This document shows positions 61,029 to 64,000 of a DNA stretch of 64,000 nucleotides, in pieces (position 1 is the stretch's first letter; each line of letters starts with the position of its first letter). This stretch comes from Lacrimispora amygdalina. GTDB taxonomy: Bacteria > Bacillota > Clostridia > Lachnospirales > Lachnospiraceae. The notes under the pieces were generated by a model. The model saw nothing but the letters and a program-made list of their open reading frames with translations, was not told the DNA's origin and searched no databases. Location of the stretch: positions 62,001 through 126,000 of the forward strand of contig NZ_QOHO01000030.1 in assembly GCF_003432035.1 (NCBI RefSeq), in the 5' to 3' direction. The translations under genes were made by a program, and so were the position numbers.

Positions 61029-61048
61029 ATGCAAGTATATGCTTGCAT
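61029..61048. promoter_or_regulatory. TetR-type operator at the tetR promoter
   Basis: ATGCAAGTATATGCTTGCAT, a palindrome with 7-bp perfect arms, matching the site at 60357-60376 at 16 of 20 bases. It lies just upstream of the tetR ribosome site. Confidence 0.8.
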
Positions 61049-61086
61049 TCTAGCGCATCAGCCTGGTTTTGTCAATTGTTTCGTTT

Positions 61087-61518
61087 TTAAGCCCAGTTCC
61101 GGCTCCATGCCATCTGGTATTCCACTTCTCCGTTTTCCTTATCCTCCTGTTTTTCAGTCACAACAAATCCCTCTCTCTTATAAAAATCCACGGCACGTTT
61201 ATTCTTTTCATACACCTTTAATGATAACTCGTCGTGATTCCCTTTCACATAATGAAGCAGCCGGCTTCCGATTCCTCTGGACTGATGGTCTTTGGAAATA
61301 AAAATTCCAGCTATATAACTGTCCATCAGACCAATAAATCCCTGTATGCTTCCATTGTCTTCGTATACATAAACAGATGCCTTTGGCAGTATCTCCATTA
61401 CTTCACCGAAATGGTCCTGCCAATAGCTTTTTTTAATAAAATCATGTGCCTGTATGTTGGTGTCCAGCCATAGTTCCATAATACGGCTTAAATCATCTGC
61501 CTGAAATTCCCTTACCAT
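61087..61518 (-). CDS. GNAT-family N-acetyltransferase
   Basis: 143 residues. VREFQADDLSRIMELWLDTN and QAHDFIKKSYW are YiaC/PhnO-like starts. The acetyl-CoA loop is ISKDHQSRGIGSRLLHYVKG, with KVYEKNKRAVDFYKREGF later. Probably modifies a small amine or a protein N-terminus. AAAGGAG lies eight bases before the ATG at 61518. The frame upstream to 61599 runs through the terminator hairpin and is rejected. Confidence 0.9.
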   Translation of the reverse strand: MVREFQADDLSRIMELWLDTNIQAHDFIKKSYWQDHFGEVMEILPKASVYVYEDNGSIQGFIGLMDSYIAGIFISKDHQSRGIGSRLLHYVKGNHDELSLKVYEKNKRAVDFYKREGFVVTEKQEDKENGEVEYQMAWSRNWA

Positions 61519-61555
61519 TTCTCTATCTCCTTTGTCTAACTTTCTTTGATAATAG

Positions 61556-61595
61556 AAAAACAGATAACTCCTGCACAAAGAGCTATCTGTTTTTT
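61556..61595. terminator. Bidirectional terminator between the DUF4397 gene and the GNAT gene
   Basis: AAAAACAGATA (61556-61566) and TATCTGTTTTTT (61584-61595) pair, with an inner CTC/GAG extension and A/T runs on both sides. It ends the upstream DUF4397 gene. Confidence 0.82.
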
Positions 61596-61617
61596 CCATC
61601 TAATTCTAAGTTATACC

Positions 61618-62241
61618 CTAAAATTCATCCGTTGTCAAGAGAACCTCAAGCTGGGGATTTCCCTGCAGCAGCCCGACAGCATAGATTGTATTAAAACTGT
61701 CTTCAGATAAGGGTACATTGGGTATCTCTAACACGATATCTGTTGACCCGGCCGGTCTTACCTGAAGCGTTAAGTTCATGGGGTCTGCGGCAATATAAGG
61801 AGTAATCTGTTTAAATGCAACATTTGGGAAAATCACAGTTCCATCCGGAAGTGTAATATCCACTGCAGGTGCATCAGGAGATAAATGTATAAAACGTACC
61901 ATTGATCTCCCCTGAACAATTTCTCCATTGGCATCGGTGATGGATAGAAGTCCGATGTCATCAGGAGTTCCTACTGCAGCCACGGTGAGCATTACATCCC
62001 GCTCTACCGGAAGCATATTTTCAATAATAGGATCATCCTGAGTTCCCGTTACATAAAGAGAAACTTTATAGGTTCCCTCCTGTACGGTTAAGTAATCTGT
62101 AAAATCTCCATAAGAAAGACTTTCAATGATCATCTCATCATCCACGTATATGTCAACATTGGGCGCATTGGGAACTGTGTGCATAACACGCACATAGCCT
62201 ACATGTACTTCATCTGACGGTCTGGTTGTGTACTGGTCCAT
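61618..62241 (-). CDS. DUF4397 domain protein
   Basis: 207 residues with two beta-sandwich repeats: VRVMHTVPNAPNVDIYVDDE and VRFIHLSPDAPAVDITLPDG, each starting with the DUF4397 signature (H...P.AP.VD). Family members are usually extracytoplasmic or spore-surface proteins. This copy has no signal peptide. In clostridia such genes are found beside spore or stress proteins, but nothing adjacent confirms this. GTGAGGT lies five bases before the ATG at 62241. Confidence 0.85.
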   Translation of the reverse strand: MDQYTTRPSDEVHVGYVRVMHTVPNAPNVDIYVDDEMIIESLSYGDFTDYLTVQEGTYKVSLYVTGTQDDPIIENMLPVERDVMLTVAAVGTPDDIGLLSITDANGEIVQGRSMVRFIHLSPDAPAVDITLPDGTVIFPNVAFKQITPYIAADPMNLTLQVRPAGSTDIVLEIPNVPLSEDSFNTIYAVGLLQGNPQLEVLLTTDEF

Positions 62242-62313
62242 ACTATACCTCACGAATGTTTATATACGGTATAATATATGCTTGTGACAGGGGATGTGAC
62301 CGGTTTTTTCCTT

Positions 62314-63252
62314 TTAATCCATGCGGTAAAAATATGTTTCCATTCCTTTTAGCTGTTTCGCCACATACATGGCTGCATCCGCCTTTACAATCAGCTGGTC
62401 TATGGTATCGGCATCGGCTGGATAAAAACTGATTCCTCCGCTGATGGACAGGGGGATCGTTATATTCTGAATTTCCACCGCATCTTTGGTCAGTTCCACG
62501 ATTCTGGAGACTACAGCATTATAATTTTCCACCTCTTTCATGTCAGGCAGAAGTATAAGGAACTCATCCCCTCCATACCGGCAGACCAGGTCATTTTCCC
62601 TGGCTGCCTTACTTAACAGTTCGGCAACATGAATCAAAACCTTATCCCCAAACTCATGGCCATATGTATCATTGATGGACTTAAATTTATTCACGTCACA
62701 AAACATCAGCCCCAGCAGACTTTTATCTCTTTTGGCCTTCGCCAGCAAAGCGGCGGAAACTTCATAGAATAAGCTGCGGTTTGCAACTCCCGTTAATTTG
62801 TCATAGTAAGCAAGCTTCTGAATTGTCTTTTCCTTCTCCTTTAACTCCTTATTGGTTTCCCATAACTGATTCACATAGGATTTCAGCTGCTTAATCTGAT
62901 TAAACTGACTGGTAACATTGATAAATTCCAGTTGGATAAAAAGTTTTCCGTTATTTTCAATTCTGGTAACCTTCAAATTAAAATGATCGGAATTATTTAA
63001 CATCTGCTTGTGGATTGCGCCGGAAAAGAAACGGATAATTCCCTGCTCCTGTACGTCATGAAAGGCATCCAGATAATAGTTCCTGCCTAAATCAGGCAGT
63101 ACATCAGTAATGGACTGATTCAGGATATGATATCGCTTCAGATTTGTAGTTTCCTCCATGTAATAATTCCAGTACATGATTTGCAGATCCTCATTTAATA
63201 TGACAATCCCTTCATTAAGATTATCCAGTACCTGATATAATAATTTATTCAT
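62314..63252 (-). CDS. PAS-GGDEF diguanylate cyclase
   Basis: 312 residues. The N-terminal PAS-like domain (about 5-125; VLDNLNEGIVILNEDLQIMY) is followed by a coiled-coil signalling helix (about 125-150) and a GGDEF domain starting KLAYYDKLTGVANRSLFYEV. The active-site motif is intact (CRYGGDEFLILL) and an RxxD inhibitory site (REND) lies five residues before it, so product-inhibited c-di-GMP synthesis is likely. It overlaps the CheX-like gene by eight bases. GAGGAA precedes the ATG. Confidence 0.93.
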   Translation of the reverse strand: MNKLLYQVLDNLNEGIVILNEDLQIMYWNYYMEETTNLKRYHILNQSITDVLPDLGRNYYLDAFHDVQEQGIIRFFSGAIHKQMLNNSDHFNLKVTRIENNGKLFIQLEFINVTSQFNQIKQLKSYVNQLWETNKELKEKEKTIQKLAYYDKLTGVANRSLFYEVSAALLAKAKRDKSLLGLMFCDVNKFKSINDTYGHEFGDKVLIHVAELLSKAARENDLVCRYGGDEFLILLPDMKEVENYNAVVSRIVELTKDAVEIQNITIPLSISGGISFYPADADTIDQLIVKADAAMYVAKQLKGMETYFYRMD

Positions 63253-63877
63253 ATAGTGATTCCTCTAGCAGGCTGATTCTCTTTAATAAATCATTCAGCG
63301 AATGAAGCGATAAATCAACAATAATTGCACCTTCAATTTCCGTATCACCAATAACAAACGTAATATATAAAATCAAAACATATAAATTACCCGTATTCTG
63401 GTAGTCATATTTAAATTCGGACAAATTAAAGAGTCTGACTTCCGGAAGTGTATATTTAAAACTGATATTCAGGAGATTGCCTGTTTCCCCTATAATGCAG
63501 TTTAATATAATATTGCCAATTTCTTTTATAATATCAAAATCTACATCGTTAAAATCCATATTATCTGTGTCGGTCTGTTCTTCCTGAAGGCAGAGACTGA
63601 TAAATGTCTTCATCTTTTCCGCCGAAAAAATCAGGCTTGCCTTGCCTGTATAATTTTCCTTAAATGAAAGAGTGGATACCATAAGGGTTCCGTTTTTTTT
63701 CATCGAGATATATTCATCAATCGCATAAGGCTCCGAGGAAACATTAAGGATTTTCACATTGGGCACATTCAGATGTATTTTCTGCTGAACAATATCTGAC
63801 AGGATTCCTGCTGCACGTCCTACACTGATATTAAACAGCTCCTTTAAAATATCCTGTGTCATATCACGGTTTTCCAT
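63245..63877 (-). CDS. CheC/CheX-family phosphatase-like protein
   Basis: 210 residues with the two E-x2-N signatures of CheC/CheX/FliY proteins: ILKELFNISVGRAAGIL (E, N) and DIIKEIGNIILNCIIGE (E, N). In chemotaxis these residues dephosphorylate CheY-P. Here it lies between a CheY-like receiver gene and a GGDEF enzyme, so it probably acts on that receiver. AAGGAGAAGGA precedes the ATG. Confidence 0.9.
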   Translation of the reverse strand: MENRDMTQDILKELFNISVGRAAGILSDIVQQKIHLNVPNVKILNVSSEPYAIDEYISMKKNGTLMVSTLSFKENYTGKASLIFSAEKMKTFISLCLQEEQTDTDNMDFNDVDFDIIKEIGNIILNCIIGETGNLLNISFKYTLPEVRLFNLSEFKYDYQNTGNLYVLILYITFVIGDTEIEGAIIVDLSLHSLNDLLKRISLLEESLYE

Positions 63878-64000
63878 TGTCCTTCTCCTTCATTATATTA
63901 CAGATAATCCGGGCTTTCTCATCGGTAAAAGGTTTATTAATAAATGTCATGATATGATGTTTTTCAATCTCTTCCCTGACATGATTCTGTACATCGGCAG
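63864..64000 (-). CDS. Response regulator receiver protein (5' part beyond window)
   Basis: The last 44 codons of a CheY-like receiver, reading VREEIEKHHIMTFINKPFTD and EKARIICNIMKEKDNGKP. The invariant Lys-Pro of the receiver is in NKPFTD. The stop overlaps the CheX gene start by 14 bases, so the genes are co-transcribed. The phospho-acceptor Asp lies outside the window. Confidence 0.8.
   Translation of the reverse strand, partial: ADVQNHVREEIEKHHIMTFINKPFTDEKARIICNIMKEKDNGKP

Noticed and set aside
1-64000. CRISPR array, rRNA, tRNA, insertion sequences or prophage
   Set aside because: No regularly spaced repeats, no rRNA or cloverleaf-like sequence, and no transposase or phage structural protein were recognised; a tRNA scan was not possible.

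Overview
The window looks like a low-to-mid GC, spore-forming clostridial genome, most likely Lachnospiraceae-like. Supporting signs are strong AGGAGG-type ribosome binding sites on nearly every gene, a T-box leader, frequent TTG/GTG starts, a VanRS-like two-component pair, a dlt-type operon, an AGCS symporter, many GNAT acetyltransferases and a CD3324-type small HTH protein. This is inference from gene content; no rRNA or tRNA is present to place the organism. No phage, transposase, integrase or CRISPR array was seen.

Layout. 1-4.2 kb: an edge-truncated sodium:alanine symporter, a zinc amidase, a UlaG-like metallo-hydrolase and an AIM24-family protein. 4.2-11.9 kb: one seven-gene operon (response regulator, histidine kinase, DltA-like ligase, fold-III PLP decarboxylase-like enzyme, carrier protein, MBOAT DltB, SGNH/DltD-like protein) closed by a terminator. 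It resembles the teichoic-acid D-alanylation operon but carries an extra amino-acid enzyme. 11.9-26.2 kb: housekeeping and stress genes. These include alaA under an alanine-specific T-box, a PadR regulator with its operator over the promoter of an oxalate/formate-type transporter, a carbonic anhydrase, MsrAB, a Nudix enzyme, a GMC oxidoreductase with its small subunit, and an EamA exporter divergent from a MarR regulator with visible operators.

26.2-28.7 kb and about 36-51.7 kb are AT-rich accessory regions. They hold short single genes almost all on the minus strand (GNATs, HADs, RDD, VOC, phosphoribosyltransferase, nucleotidase, amidohydrolase, kinase, SseB). Between them lie many gene remnants (LysR, GNAT, LUD, TraX, histidine phosphatase, probable peptidase E), several with clean internal deletions. 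Between the two regions sit a sugar/inositol-type catabolic operon (two Gfo/Idh dehydrogenases and two TIM-barrel isomerases) divergent from an AraC regulator, a siroheme sulfite/nitrite reductase, a flavodoxin-like reductase and a CPBP protease.

51.7-64 kb is core-like again: a heme-type membrane protein behind an inverted-repeat operator, a ceramidase-like hydrolase, a CD3324-type HTH gene preceded by a possible leader peptide, a GntR regulator, a large TetM/EF-G-like GTPase fused to a Rae1/YacP-like NYN nuclease, the ilvBN operon with a TTG-initiated TetR regulator flanked by two matching operators, a GNAT, a DUF4397 protein, and a response regulator-CheX-GGDEF signalling operon running off the right edge.

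The two most interesting items are the dlt-like operon with its embedded PLP enzyme and a Ser in place of the D-Ala-selecting Cys of DltA, and the ribosome-GTPase/NYN-nuclease fusion.
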